Shown here: piece by piece, positions 51,727-60,970 of the stretch | Layout of the letters: each line of letters opens with the position of its first letter | How positions within the stretch are numbered: position 1 is the first letter of the stretch | Assembly (NCBI GenBank): GCA_031553885.1 | Contig: JAVBKV010000055.1 | Coordinates: 40,199-104,198 of the forward strand | Length of the DNA: 64,000 bases | Direction of reading: 5' to 3' | DNA from: JAVBKV01 sp031553885 | Lineage (GTDB): Bacteria > Bacteroidota > Bacteroidia > Bacteroidales > Azobacteroidaceae | Program-made: the position numbers and the translations under genes | Notes under the pieces: generated by a model | What the model was told of the DNA's origin: nothing | The model's database searches: none | What the model saw: the letters and a program-made list of their open reading frames with translations, nothing else

Positions 51727-51734
51727 CAAAGGTA
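51727..51734 (-). promoter_or_regulatory. -7 box for the CBM9-like gene
   Basis: Minus strand TACCTTTG, 22 bases upstream of the start codon; divergent from the ribF promoter. Confidence 0.6.
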
Positions 51735-51757
51735 CAGATTTCTTCTAAAAAATAAGC

Positions 51758-51765
51758 TATCTTTG
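51758..51765 (+). promoter_or_regulatory. -7 box for ribF
   Basis: TATCTTTG followed by GCGC, 22 bases before ATG 51788. Confidence 0.6.
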
Positions 51766-51787
51766 CGCTTAATTAGTACCCGAAAAT

Positions 51788-52726
51788 ATGAAAACACTAT
51801 ACATGGATGAAAGCTTTCAGCTTCCTGACGAACTAAAAAACGGATCGGCTGCAACGGTCGGTTTTTTCGATGGTGTTCATCTTGGACACCGTTTTCTGAT
51901 CAGACAACTGCAACGTACCGCACAACAATCCAACTTACCCGTTGCCGTCATCACATTCCCCGTACATCCACGCAAGGTATTACAAGCGAATTATCAACCT
52001 GAATTGCTTTGCACGCTGGAAGAAAAGCTTTTTCGCCTGTCAACAACAGGTGTCGACTACTGTATTATCATGAATTTCACAAAAGCACTTTCTGAGCTAT
52101 CTGCCAAGGATTTTATCATTGAAAAACTGCACAATGAATTAAATATAAAACAACTATTGATCGGTTACGATCATAAATTCGGGAAAGGACGTGTGGATGG
52201 TTTCGAAGATTACCGGATATACGGAGAAATGTGCGGCATGAAAGTCATTCAGGCAGAAGAATGGCAACAAAAGGATTTACATGTCAGTTCCACCACCATC
52301 CGTCATTTACTGGCTGAAGGAAACGTAAGCGCTGCAGCCGGAATGCTCTCCTACCCTTATTCCATGGAGGGAAACGTCATTACCGGTAATCAGATGGGAC
52401 GAACAATCGGATTTCCGACCGCCAATATCGAATTACAGGAAGAAAATAAAGTAATCCCCCGGAACGGAATTTATGCCACTTGGGTACAAATAGGCGAAAC
52501 CACTTACCGAGGAATGACTTACATCGGCAACCGGCCAACAATCCTCCCCCAGGGAGAAAAGAGGATAGAAGTTCATATCCTCGATTTCTCCGGAGATTTA
52601 TACGGACAATTCATCCGCCTGGAATTTATCGCTTACCTGCGTGATGACAAGCGATTCGATCGTATGGAAGATTTACAGAAACAATTGGTTGCCGATAAAA
52701 GGCATACCTTACAAGTTCTCCAATAA
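51788..52726 (+). CDS. ribF: Bifunctional riboflavin kinase/FAD synthetase
   Basis: 312 residues. N-terminal FMN adenylyltransferase: VGFFDGVHLGHRFLI (the GxxHxGH-type nucleotide motif), LLIGYDHKFGKGRVDGF, and VSSTTIRHLLAEG (ISSTxIR). C-terminal riboflavin kinase: GRTIGFPTANIEL, GIYATWV, TYIGNRPTI and EVHILDFSGDLYG. Converts riboflavin to FMN and FAD in the cytoplasm. No FMN riboswitch is seen upstream. Ends one base before the converging GH36-like gene. Confidence 0.96.
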   Translation: MKTLYMDESFQLPDELKNGSAATVGFFDGVHLGHRFLIRQLQRTAQQSNLPVAVITFPVHPRKVLQANYQPELLCTLEEKLFRLSTTGVDYCIIMNFTKALSELSAKDFIIEKLHNELNIKQLLIGYDHKFGKGRVDGFEDYRIYGEMCGMKVIQAEEWQQKDLHVSSTTIRHLLAEGNVSAAAGMLSYPYSMEGNVITGNQMGRTIGFPTANIELQEENKVIPRNGIYATWVQIGETTYRGMTYIGNRPTILPQGEKRIEVHILDFSGDLYGQFIRLEFIAYLRDDKRFDRMEDLQKQLVADKRHTLQVLQ

Positions 52727-52727
52727 A

Positions 52728-54785
52728 TTATTTTCCTTTTATCTGGTACTTGTAAATAACAAAATCATTGATCTGAGGAATCGTAACGCTGAGTCTACCG
52801 TCTTTTCCTGCAGTCGCTGTAAAGTCGGTTCCTTTTCCGAATAACGCTTTCAATACCACTTGCTTCCCTTCCGGCAACCAGGTCGTTATTTCCGCTTTCC
52901 GGTCCGGAGTTTTTTCCCTGAATATAATCAGGTATCCCTCATTTCCCCGAACAGACTGAAATCCGGTCCATGCTCTTCCCGAAGGCTCATCGCCAACCGG
53001 CAGGATTACCCCTTCATGAAAATCATGCTGAATTTCGCGGTACCCTTTGATTAATTTTCCGGTAGAAAAAGCTTCTTTGGGCAATCCGGTAGCTTCCATC
53101 CAGGCCAGAGGCTGAGCAGCCATCGCAATTGCTGAAAGGTAATCGAACGAATATTGAGCAGGAGCAAAAGGATCGTTGTTATACTTATCCGTATTCCTCC
53201 ATTTATTAAGAAATTCCACCTGAATCTTTTCCGCCGGCACATACCTGGAAAGCATCCACAGGTTACGCAGGGTCCAGTAAGGATAATAATTGGTCCAGTC
53301 CGTATACCGGTTTTCCAGGAAAATATTTCCAAACTCATTAAAGAAGAAATACCCACCCCGTCTTCCTGCTGTGGCATCCAGGTTAAAGACAGCCTGATGA
53401 CCGGTAGCTTCCAATACTTTTGTAAATATCTGACGTACACGAATCTCAGACAATTTATTAGGAATCATCAAACCATCGATCTTAAACGTCCGGATCCCGT
53501 ACTGATTATATAAATCGATCATCGCTCCCGCATCTTTTTCCCAGTCTTCGTAGTTATTCTGAATACTCGGATTGAACCAGAGGCAGATTTCAATACCTAA
53601 TTCTTTCCCTTTTTGTACAACCGGTGCTAATCCGTGGGGATATTTGGCAGGATCGGGTTTCCAGTAATCGGGGTTGCTCCAGATATTCTTAAATGAGCCT
53701 CCAAACGCCGAATTGGCACTTTTTCCGTACTGCCAGCCATCATCGATCTGGAAATGAGAAACACCTAACTGAGCCGCTTTTTCCAGTTCTTTCAGGCAGA
53801 ACGCTTCATTGACTTTTTTATCCTGACTCCGATCGCCCCAGGTATTCATCATAACCATTTCGTCGCGACCCGGAACCAATGTCCGAACCTGTTTCTGGTA
53901 ATTCCGGAGAGCCGTCAGCCGATTCAGTTCACAGCCTTCATACACCCCCAGAACACAACTGTATGTTTTCGTCCATTCATCTGCTTTCAGATCCTGGGGA
54001 GCCACACCCATGCCGGTCACCATAAAATTACCGAATTCTGCGACAAAATCCGATCCCGGATAAGCCAGTTGAACACTGGAGCAAGGTGCTTCTTTCAGGA
54101 AGAAAATCCCTTTTTCAATTTCGGTATTATGAGCAAACAGCAAATTACCCCGGTACTGATTTTTATGATACGAAAGAGCTGAGACCGGTTGAACGAGCGT
54201 ATTATTCCGGTCGGTCACATCAAAAAATTCGATGGCATCTACCTGCCAATGTTTTCCAGGCAGGTGCAACTGATCCACAGCCGGAGTCAGTACTTTTACA
54301 GCCATATCCTGAACCGATTCGACATTTTTCATGTCTGCCTGGTTTTCGCGGGCTCCTGTCCAAACTTCCGTCGTACTTCCTTTCAGGTAAGTATCACAAG
54401 CAATAGCAGGACAATTATCATACAAACGATAGATCCTTTTAACCTGTAACTGACCTGAATTATAGAGAATCTCCGCTTCCCACCGTTCGGGTTGAATCGC
54501 ATTTTTTTCTACTCGACGGAATAAAAACTTTCCACCGGCAATTTCATCTTTTTTACCTGAGATATACAAATCGGGGTTCTTTCCGGCACTTACCCAGGTC
54601 TGACCACTGGCCTTATCCGTGAGCGAACGGGTGATCAGGTTTCCGTCGTTCCATAAAAATTTACGCTCTACCTGTTGATTTCCGATTACCAGCGTATCGT
54701 TTTTCAAATAACCGTAACATGGACCTTCCGCTGAAATTCCACAGAAAGAATAAAAACTAAGTACAATACAGAGCAAGTATCTCAT
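52728..54785 (-). CDS. Exported GH36-like alpha-galactosidase
   Basis: 685 residues with a signal peptide (LLCIVLSFYSFCGISAEG). An N-terminal beta-supersandwich is followed by the (beta/alpha)8 barrel: VSHFQIDDGWQYG, GIEICLWFNPSIQNN, YGIRTFKIDGLMIP with the nucleophile Asp in FKIDG, and FNLDATAGRRGGYFFFNEFGNIFLENRYTDW around the acid/base region. A small C-terminal beta domain closes it. Substrate probably alpha-linked galactose or a related sugar, but GH36-like family boundaries are loose. It lies downstream of a FucP-like sugar transporter on the same strand, suggesting joint use of a released sugar. Confidence 0.82.
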   Translation of the reverse strand: MRYLLCIVLSFYSFCGISAEGPCYGYLKNDTLVIGNQQVERKFLWNDGNLITRSLTDKASGQTWVSAGKNPDLYISGKKDEIAGGKFLFRRVEKNAIQPERWEAEILYNSGQLQVKRIYRLYDNCPAIACDTYLKGSTTEVWTGARENQADMKNVESVQDMAVKVLTPAVDQLHLPGKHWQVDAIEFFDVTDRNNTLVQPVSALSYHKNQYRGNLLFAHNTEIEKGIFFLKEAPCSSVQLAYPGSDFVAEFGNFMVTGMGVAPQDLKADEWTKTYSCVLGVYEGCELNRLTALRNYQKQVRTLVPGRDEMVMMNTWGDRSQDKKVNEAFCLKELEKAAQLGVSHFQIDDGWQYGKSANSAFGGSFKNIWSNPDYWKPDPAKYPHGLAPVVQKGKELGIEICLWFNPSIQNNYEDWEKDAGAMIDLYNQYGIRTFKIDGLMIPNKLSEIRVRQIFTKVLEATGHQAVFNLDATAGRRGGYFFFNEFGNIFLENRYTDWTNYYPYWTLRNLWMLSRYVPAEKIQVEFLNKWRNTDKYNNDPFAPAQYSFDYLSAIAMAAQPLAWMEATGLPKEAFSTGKLIKGYREIQHDFHEGVILPVGDEPSGRAWTGFQSVRGNEGYLIIFREKTPDRKAEITTWLPEGKQVVLKALFGKGTDFTATAGKDGRLSVTIPQINDFVIYKYQIKGK

Positions 54786-54803
54786 TTCATATCATTAATT
54801 AAG

Positions 54804-54836
54804 GGAATGAAATCGTAAAGGGGATTACTTCATTCC
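54804..54836. repeat. Small hairpin between the transporter and GH36-like genes
   Basis: GGAATGAA and TTCATTCC pair around a 17-base loop. It lies in the 69 bases between the two genes and might adjust expression of the second. Confidence 0.45.
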
Positions 54837-54854
54837 AGGGTTATAAAATCCGGG

Positions 54855-56219
54855 TTATCTGAACTTACTGCCTTTCCATCCGAAAAATGCAATGTACAAA
54901 TAACAAAGAATCGGAAGTATCAAAGCCGTACGAATATTTATATTGTCAGAAAGAAATCCCATTAACATCGGAACGACCGCTCCTCCGACAATCAGGGTAT
55001 TGATGAACCCCGAAGCCAATGGCATTTCTTTCGATTCCAGGTCTTTGACTCCCAGCGAAAAGATGGTCGGAAACATAATGGAATTGAAAAAACCTACAGC
55101 CAGAAGCGTCCACATCCCCAGGGAAACAGGAGACAACCAGGCTACCAGTACGAGTATTGCAGCTGTAAGCCCAAAAATTCCCAACGTTTTATTCGCGTTC
55201 CCTTTTCCTGAAACCATCGCAAGAAAATTGACTACGGCAATAGCAAGGAACATCAGGCCATGGACGGGATCAGAATGAAACTGGAACGATCCTTCCTCGA
55301 CACGGGAACTAAAAATAAACCAGCCGACAAAAAAGGCGAATAACAGGATAAAAGAAGAGTATAGGTATTTCCTGGAATTTTTCATAATACTCAATAACAC
55401 AGAACCAAAGAAACGCCCGACCATTCCTCCGGCCCAATAAATGGCAACCAGCCTTCCGGCTTCATGCTTTTCAAAACCTCCGGCTTCCAGATAAGGCACG
55501 ATTTGGGTGGAGCATCCCACTTCGGCTCCCACATAGCAAAAGATCCCCAACGCTCCCAACGCTACCTGGGGATGTTGCCACACATTCTTTTTGGAAGGAG
55601 CAGCCACCGTATCCGAGATCTTCGGTAAACGTACAAAGCAAACACCCACGGCAATGGCCAGCACAATCGTTCCGATCATGACAAACGGTCCTTGTACGGC
55701 TTTGGGACCCATAGCCAACGCAGCAGGAGTCAGAATAAACAACCCGACCAGAAAAGGGGCAATTGTAGTAGCTACACTGTTCATTGCCTGTACCATATTC
55801 AGCCGGGCAGGAGCTGTTTCCTGAGATCCCAGAGCAACCACATAAGGATTGGCGGCCGTTTGCAGAAAAACAACACCTGTAGCCATGATAAAAATAGCTG
55901 TCAGGAAAAGCGGATAAGAAGGTTCTCCCGATACTGCCGGGTAAAACAGGTAACTACCTCCGGCAATTAAGATCAATCCGGCAATCACCCCGTTTTTGTA
56001 ACCGATCGCTTTGATTATTTTTCCACTGATCATGGAAAAACAGAAATAGGCGAAGAAAAAAACACCATTAACCAACTGAGCCGTAAAAGCATTAAGCTCG
56101 AAAGTCGCTTGCACCTGATCTTTCAGAGCCATATTGAAATTGGTGATAAAACCAAAGACAAAAAAGATCATTGCCATAAAGGTTAACCCCAGGTTAACCG
56201 AACTGTTGCGTTGTTCCAT
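54855..56219 (-). CDS. Sugar MFS transporter, FucP-like
   Basis: 454 residues with twelve membrane helices. The FHS (fucose-hexose symporter) family pattern is clear: NLGLTFMAMIFFVFGFITNFNMAL, YFCFSMISGKIIKAIGYKNGV, LQTAANPYVVALGSQETAPARLNMVQAMNSVA, and FFNSIMFPTIFSLGVKDL. Likely sugar:proton symport across the inner membrane; the sugar may be fucose, galactose or glucose. Transcribed ahead of the GH36-like gene, which could supply the sugar. Confidence 0.9.
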   Translation of the reverse strand: MEQRNSSVNLGLTFMAMIFFVFGFITNFNMALKDQVQATFELNAFTAQLVNGVFFFAYFCFSMISGKIIKAIGYKNGVIAGLILIAGGSYLFYPAVSGEPSYPLFLTAIFIMATGVVFLQTAANPYVVALGSQETAPARLNMVQAMNSVATTIAPFLVGLFILTPAALAMGPKAVQGPFVMIGTIVLAIAVGVCFVRLPKISDTVAAPSKKNVWQHPQVALGALGIFCYVGAEVGCSTQIVPYLEAGGFEKHEAGRLVAIYWAGGMVGRFFGSVLLSIMKNSRKYLYSSFILLFAFFVGWFIFSSRVEEGSFQFHSDPVHGLMFLAIAVVNFLAMVSGKGNANKTLGIFGLTAAILVLVAWLSPVSLGMWTLLAVGFFNSIMFPTIFSLGVKDLESKEMPLASGFINTLIVGGAVVPMLMGFLSDNINIRTALILPILCYLYIAFFGWKGSKFR

Positions 56220-56291
56220 AAGTAAAAGAAATTAAAGAAATTTAAGTATTATTTAGTAAAAAGAGATTTAAGCATTAGGTTATAAGCTATG

Positions 56292-56299
56292 CAAAACTA
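56292..56299 (-). promoter_or_regulatory. -7 box for the FucP-like/GH36 unit
   Basis: Minus strand TAGTTTTG, 72 bases upstream of the transporter start. Confidence 0.45.
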
Positions 56300-56389
56300 A
56301 CACTTTTTTTGGAAAACTATATAAAAATCATTATCTTTATCCTTTTTATCACTGTATTCTGATCTTATAAACCACATTTTTTGACTATA

Positions 56390-57379
56390 ATGAAAAACAG
56401 CATTTTTTTTCTTTTGATCGCATTATTAAGTTTTTTGTCCTTCAGTTGCCGGACCCGGTCGGAGGCGGTACATGTTATTTTCGACACAGATATGGGACCC
56501 GACTACGACGATGTGGGAGCGATGGCGGTTTTACATGCTTTAGCCGATAGTGGAGAAGCCAATATACTGGCTACCGTCTCTTCTAACCTCTATGCCAATT
56601 CAGTTCCCTGCATTGAAGTCATCAATCATTATTTCGGACGAAGCGAACTTCCCGTGGGAGCTCCCCTCCAGGGCATCAACACCAAGGATTCGAGATTTGG
56701 CTCTGATTACTGGGCAGACCATTTGCCTGCCAGATACCCGCACACAACGAAACAAACCGGAGATGCTCCGGACGCCGTACAGGTCTACAGGAAAATCTTA
56801 AGTACCCAACCGGATACCAGCGTCCACATCATCTCCGTCGGGTTCCTGACCAACCTGGCCGCCCTGCTTGACTCCAAACCGGACGCTTACAGCGATCTGG
56901 ATGGAGAAGCTCTGATCCATAAAAAAGTAAAACGATTAATTTCCATGGCCGGGGCTTTCCCTCAGGGAAAAGAATTCAATGTGTATATGGATTCAGCAGC
57001 ATCTGTTACGGTTTTCAACCGGTGGCCGACTCCGGTAACCCTGAGCGGCTTTGAAATCGGAAATGAAATTATCACAGGAAAACGTCTGGCCGCTTCTGGT
57101 ATTTCAGACAGCCCGGTAAAAGATGCTTTTTCATTGTGCCTGAAATACGACATCAACGGGCGTCCGAGCTGGGATCAGACTGCGGTACTGGTTGGAGTCA
57201 GAGGATGCCGTGATTATTTCGGAACCGTACGCGGCCGCATATCTGTCGACTCAAGCGGAAGTAACATCTGGCAGGACGATCCGGCCGGACCACATGAATA
57301 CCTGGTATGGAAAATGCCCAAAGAAGAAATTACCTCGACAACTGAAGATCTGATGATGCATCAGCCGGCAAAGAAGTAA
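56390..57379 (+). CDS. Exported nucleoside hydrolase-family lipoprotein
   Basis: 329 residues from ATG 56390; the TTG at 56381 is not needed. Signal with lipobox LSFLSFSC (Cys20). The nucleoside hydrolase metal motif is FDTDMGPDYDDVGAMAVL (DTDxxxDxDD), with VHIISVGFLTNLAALLDS and SMAGAF later. Members hydrolyse N-ribosyl bonds of nucleosides with calcium; this one would act on the cell surface or in the periplasm. The usual C-terminal His/Asp pair is represented by PSWDQTAVLVGV, where the family's substrate Asp is the D of WDQ. Confidence 0.88.
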   Translation: MKNSIFFLLIALLSFLSFSCRTRSEAVHVIFDTDMGPDYDDVGAMAVLHALADSGEANILATVSSNLYANSVPCIEVINHYFGRSELPVGAPLQGINTKDSRFGSDYWADHLPARYPHTTKQTGDAPDAVQVYRKILSTQPDTSVHIISVGFLTNLAALLDSKPDAYSDLDGEALIHKKVKRLISMAGAFPQGKEFNVYMDSAASVTVFNRWPTPVTLSGFEIGNEIITGKRLAASGISDSPVKDAFSLCLKYDINGRPSWDQTAVLVGVRGCRDYFGTVRGRISVDSSGSNIWQDDPAGPHEYLVWKMPKEEITSTTEDLMMHQPAKK

Positions 57380-57402
57380 GAAAAATCCAACTATTTTATG
57401 TA

Positions 57403-57410
57403 AATTTGCA
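57403..57410 (+). promoter_or_regulatory. -7 box for the topoisomerase gene
   Basis: TAAATTTG, 20 bases before ATG 57431. Confidence 0.55.
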
Positions 57411-57430
57411 ACCATCTGAAAAATGCATGT

Positions 57431-60103
57431 ATGAATTCTGATAATATAGAAGACAACAGTCCCAATATTGAAGAGGAGAATGTTGAAAAAGAGCATTCCG
57501 ATTATAAAGTTCCCTCCGGCGGGCCGGAAGGGGTAAGCCGGCATCATCTGTCCGGCATGTACCAGAACTGGTTTCTGGACTATGCTTCTTACGTCATTCT
57601 GGAACGGGCGGTACCTCATATCAACGATGGATTGAAACCGGTACAACGACGAATTCTGCACACCATGCGCCGACTGGAAGACGGCCGTTACAACAAGGTT
57701 GCCAACATTGTCGGTGACACGATGAAGTTTCACCCGCACGGAGATGCTTCCATTGGCGATGCACTGGTACAATTGGGACAAAAAGACCTGCTGATCGACT
57801 GCCAGGGAAACTGGGGAAACATTCTCACGGGTGACGGTGCGGCTGCTCCCCGGTATATCGAAGCCCGGTTATCGAAATTTGCGTTGGAGGTGGTATTCAA
57901 TCCCAAGACAACGGACTGGAAACTTTCTTATGACGGCCGTAATAAAGAACCAATCACCCTTCCTGTCAAGTTTCCCCTGCTGCTCGCCCAGGGAGTGGAA
58001 GGAATTGCAGTCGGGCTCTCATCAAAAGTGCTTCCGCATAATTTCAATGAATTGCTGGATGCTTCGGTTGCCTATCTCCGTGGTGAAGACTTTACTCTCT
58101 ATCCCGACTTTCAAACCGGAGGGTATATCGATGTAGGCAAATATAACGACGGAGAAAGGGGCGGATCCGTTAAAATCAGGGCTAAAATCAATAAAATAGA
58201 CAATAAAACGCTTTCCATCACTGAAATTCCGTTTGGGAAAACAACTTCTACTTTAACCGAATCGATATTGAAGGCCAACGATAAAGGAAAAATCAAGATC
58301 CGGAAAGTAGATGATATGACAGCTAAAAACGTGGAAATATTAATCCACCTGGCACCGGGGGTATCCTCCGATAAAACGATCGATGCTTTATACGCTTTCA
58401 CAGACTGCGAAGTAAGTATCTCTCCGAATTGCTGCATTATCCAGAATAACAAGCCTCATTTCATGAATGTCTCGGATGTTCTGAAACATTCAACTGACAC
58501 GACCTTGTATTTATTGAAGAGGGAACTGGAAATCCAAAAACAGGAACTGGAAGAAAGCCTGTTGTTTGCCTCCCTGGAAAAAATCTTTATTGAAGAACGT
58601 ATTTACAAAGATAAAGAATTTGAGAATGCCAAGGATATGGATACTGCAGTCGCCCATATCGATAGCCGGCTGACTCCATTCAAACCCGATTTTATCCGGG
58701 AAATTACCCGGGAAGATATCCTGCGATTGATGGAAATCAAAATGGGACGGATCCTCAAATTCAATAAGGAAAAAGCCGATGATTTAATTGCAAATTACAA
58801 AGAGCAGATTAAAAAAATAGGCTTTCATTTAGAACATATTGTCGATTATACCATCGATTGGTTTTCCAACCTGAAAGAAAAATACGGCAAAGATTATCCT
58901 CGTAAAACAGAAATCCGGTATTTTGACACTATTGAGGCAGCAAAGGTGGTGGAAGCCAACGAAAAACTGTATATCAACCGGGAGGAGGGTTTTATCGGCT
59001 ACGGACTGAAAAAAGACGAATACATCTGTAACTGCTCGGATATTGACGATATCATTCTTTTCTATAAAGACGGTAAATACAAAATTGTCAAGATCAGTGA
59101 GAAAATGTTCGTCGGTAAAAATGTCCTTTACCTCAATGTTTTTAAACGCAACGATAACCGGACCATTTATAATGTTATCTACCGGGACGGAAAGATGGGA
59201 GCCCACTACATCAAACGTTTTGCAGTGACCGGAGTCACACGCGACAAGGAATACGACCTCACCCAGGGAAATCCGGGAAGCCGTATTGCTTACTTCTCTG
59301 CCAACCTGAACGGGGAGGCGGAAACGATCAAGGTGATCCTGAAACCCAAACCCCGGCAAAAGTTACTCGTTTTTGATAAAAGTTTCAGTGAAATTGTTAT
59401 CAAAGGCCGGCAATCTATGGGCAATATTCTGACCAAAGGGGAGGTTCATAAAATTTCGCTGAAACAAAAAGGAGGTTCTACACTGGGAGGACGAAAAGTA
59501 TGGTTCGACAGGGATGTATTACGATTGAATTACGACGGAAGAGGTGAATTCTTAGGTGAATTTTTTGCCGAAGACCTGATCCTGGTAGTCAATCAAAAAG
59601 GAGAATTTCATACCACCAACTTCGATTCCAGTAACCATTACGACGGGGACATCCTGATTATTGAAAAATTCAAAACGGACAAAGTCTGGTCTGCGGCTTT
59701 GTTCGATGCCGATCAGCAGAATTTCCCCTACCTCAAACGATTCACACTCGAGGCAAACAGTAAGAAGCAAAGCGTCCTGGGAGAGAATGCAGGTTCTCGC
59801 CTGATCTTACTGACTTCCCAAGTTTATCCGCGGATAGAAGTGATTTTCGGAGGACAGGACAGTTTCAGGGAGGCTTTAATTCTCGACGTGGAGGAATTCA
59901 TTGGAGTGAAAAGCTTTAAAGCCAAAGGTAAACGAATCACCACGTATGAAGTTGGATCCATTAAAGAGTTGGAACCGGTTCGTTTTCCCGAACCTGAAAC
60001 AACGGAGGAAATGGTACAGGATGTAGAAATAGAGCCGGAAGAAGAGGAAAAAAGCCCTTCTGATATCCTGGACGAAATCACGGGTCAGATGAAGATATTT
60101 TAG
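57431..60103 (+). CDS. parC: DNA topoisomerase IV subunit A (GyrA/ParC family)
   Basis: 890 residues. The cleavage-religation core is clear: YASYVILERAVPHINDGLKPVQRRILHTM, GDTMKFHPHGDASIGDALVQLGQ, and AAPRYIEARLSK with catalytic Tyr142. A long coiled arm (KRELEIQKQELEESLLFASLEKIFIEERI) and a C-terminal domain follow. The C-terminal domain is divergent and lacks an evident GyrA box QRRGGRG, which favours ParC over GyrA. An acidic tail rich in Glu closes it. ParE is not adjacent. It decatenates daughter chromosomes. Target of quinolones. Confidence 0.93.
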   Translation: MNSDNIEDNSPNIEEENVEKEHSDYKVPSGGPEGVSRHHLSGMYQNWFLDYASYVILERAVPHINDGLKPVQRRILHTMRRLEDGRYNKVANIVGDTMKFHPHGDASIGDALVQLGQKDLLIDCQGNWGNILTGDGAAAPRYIEARLSKFALEVVFNPKTTDWKLSYDGRNKEPITLPVKFPLLLAQGVEGIAVGLSSKVLPHNFNELLDASVAYLRGEDFTLYPDFQTGGYIDVGKYNDGERGGSVKIRAKINKIDNKTLSITEIPFGKTTSTLTESILKANDKGKIKIRKVDDMTAKNVEILIHLAPGVSSDKTIDALYAFTDCEVSISPNCCIIQNNKPHFMNVSDVLKHSTDTTLYLLKRELEIQKQELEESLLFASLEKIFIEERIYKDKEFENAKDMDTAVAHIDSRLTPFKPDFIREITREDILRLMEIKMGRILKFNKEKADDLIANYKEQIKKIGFHLEHIVDYTIDWFSNLKEKYGKDYPRKTEIRYFDTIEAAKVVEANEKLYINREEGFIGYGLKKDEYICNCSDIDDIILFYKDGKYKIVKISEKMFVGKNVLYLNVFKRNDNRTIYNVIYRDGKMGAHYIKRFAVTGVTRDKEYDLTQGNPGSRIAYFSANLNGEAETIKVILKPKPRQKLLVFDKSFSEIVIKGRQSMGNILTKGEVHKISLKQKGGSTLGGRKVWFDRDVLRLNYDGRGEFLGEFFAEDLILVVNQKGEFHTTNFDSSNHYDGDILIIEKFKTDKVWSAALFDADQQNFPYLKRFTLEANSKKQSVLGENAGSRLILLTSQVYPRIEVIFGGQDSFREALILDVEEFIGVKSFKAKGKRITTYEVGSIKELEPVRFPEPETTEEMVQDVEIEPEEEEKSPSDILDEITGQMKIF

Positions 60104-60124
60104 CGACTATAATACGCTGTAATT

Positions 60125-60964
60125 ATGAATAAAATCATTTTGCACTTCTTGTGTATGTTTTGTTTTCTTCCCTGTCTGGCACAGGAGAACGAAGATCCGA
60201 TCCGTCTTACTTACCAATCCACCCTGCTGGGTATCGGCAAGACAAGTATCTACGACACTTACTTGTCGAACCTGGAATACAAAGGCACTACAGTGGGATT
60301 ATTGCATGAACAGATCCGGATGACCGGAATTCTGAAAGGGAACGTATCTGCACAACACCTTTTCAACCTGAATTTCTCCTGGACGGACAACGAAGCGGAA
60401 ACTGCTTCCGATTACTCCGGGTTTATCGATTATGCATACGGTTTACATTATCGTTTCCGGCCTGCCAAAAATTTGCAGCTTTTTGCAGGAGCTCAGGCTA
60501 ACGGAATACTCGGTTTTATTTATAACTCACGGAATGGGAATAATCCGGCAACGGCGAAAGCCCACCTCAATCTGAATTTATCGGGAATCGCCACCTACCG
60601 GTTCCAGGTTTATTCTCAGCCCATAAACCTCCGTTATCAGGTCAATGCTCCTTTCCTGGGGATTATGTTTTCTCCGCATTACGGACAATCTTATTACGAA
60701 ATCGGATTGGGGGACGACGATAATCTGGTTCATTTTGCGTCTTTTCACAATCAACTCTCATTGAGGAATATCCTTTCGGTAGAATTACCGTTCAACTCTA
60801 CAACCCTGCGACTCACTTACATGAATACGATTTACGAAACCAATATCAACGAGTTGGAGACACGTATTCATTCCAATTCGTTTTATATAGGCTTTTCCAA
60901 GAATTTTTTCAGTGTTCCGGGAAAAAAGAAAATCAAGGGTAATTACAAATCCGTTTTTGAATAA
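60125..60964 (+). CDS. DUF3316 outer-membrane beta-barrel-like protein
   Basis: 279 residues with a signal peptide (FLCMFCFLPCLAQ). The rest alternates polar and hydrophobic residues in about ten strands with aromatic girdles (IDYAYGLHYRFRPAKNLQLFAGAQANGI, ISAT-like strands ATYRFQVYSQPINLRYQVNAP, STTLRLTYMNTIYETNINELETRIHSNSFYIGFSKNF), consistent with DUF3316, a Bacteroidota family probably forming a beta-barrel. No function is known. It lies 21 bases after the topoisomerase gene and 6 before the S41 gene. Confidence 0.72.
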   Translation: MNKIILHFLCMFCFLPCLAQENEDPIRLTYQSTLLGIGKTSIYDTYLSNLEYKGTTVGLLHEQIRMTGILKGNVSAQHLFNLNFSWTDNEAETASDYSGFIDYAYGLHYRFRPAKNLQLFAGAQANGILGFIYNSRNGNNPATAKAHLNLNLSGIATYRFQVYSQPINLRYQVNAPFLGIMFSPHYGQSYYEIGLGDDDNLVHFASFHNQLSLRNILSVELPFNSTTLRLTYMNTIYETNINELETRIHSNSFYIGFSKNFFSVPGKKKIKGNYKSVFE

Positions 60965-60970
60965 TTGTTT

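Noticed and set aside
51735..51787. FMN riboswitch before ribF
   Set aside because: The leader after the promoter is about 20 bases, far too short.
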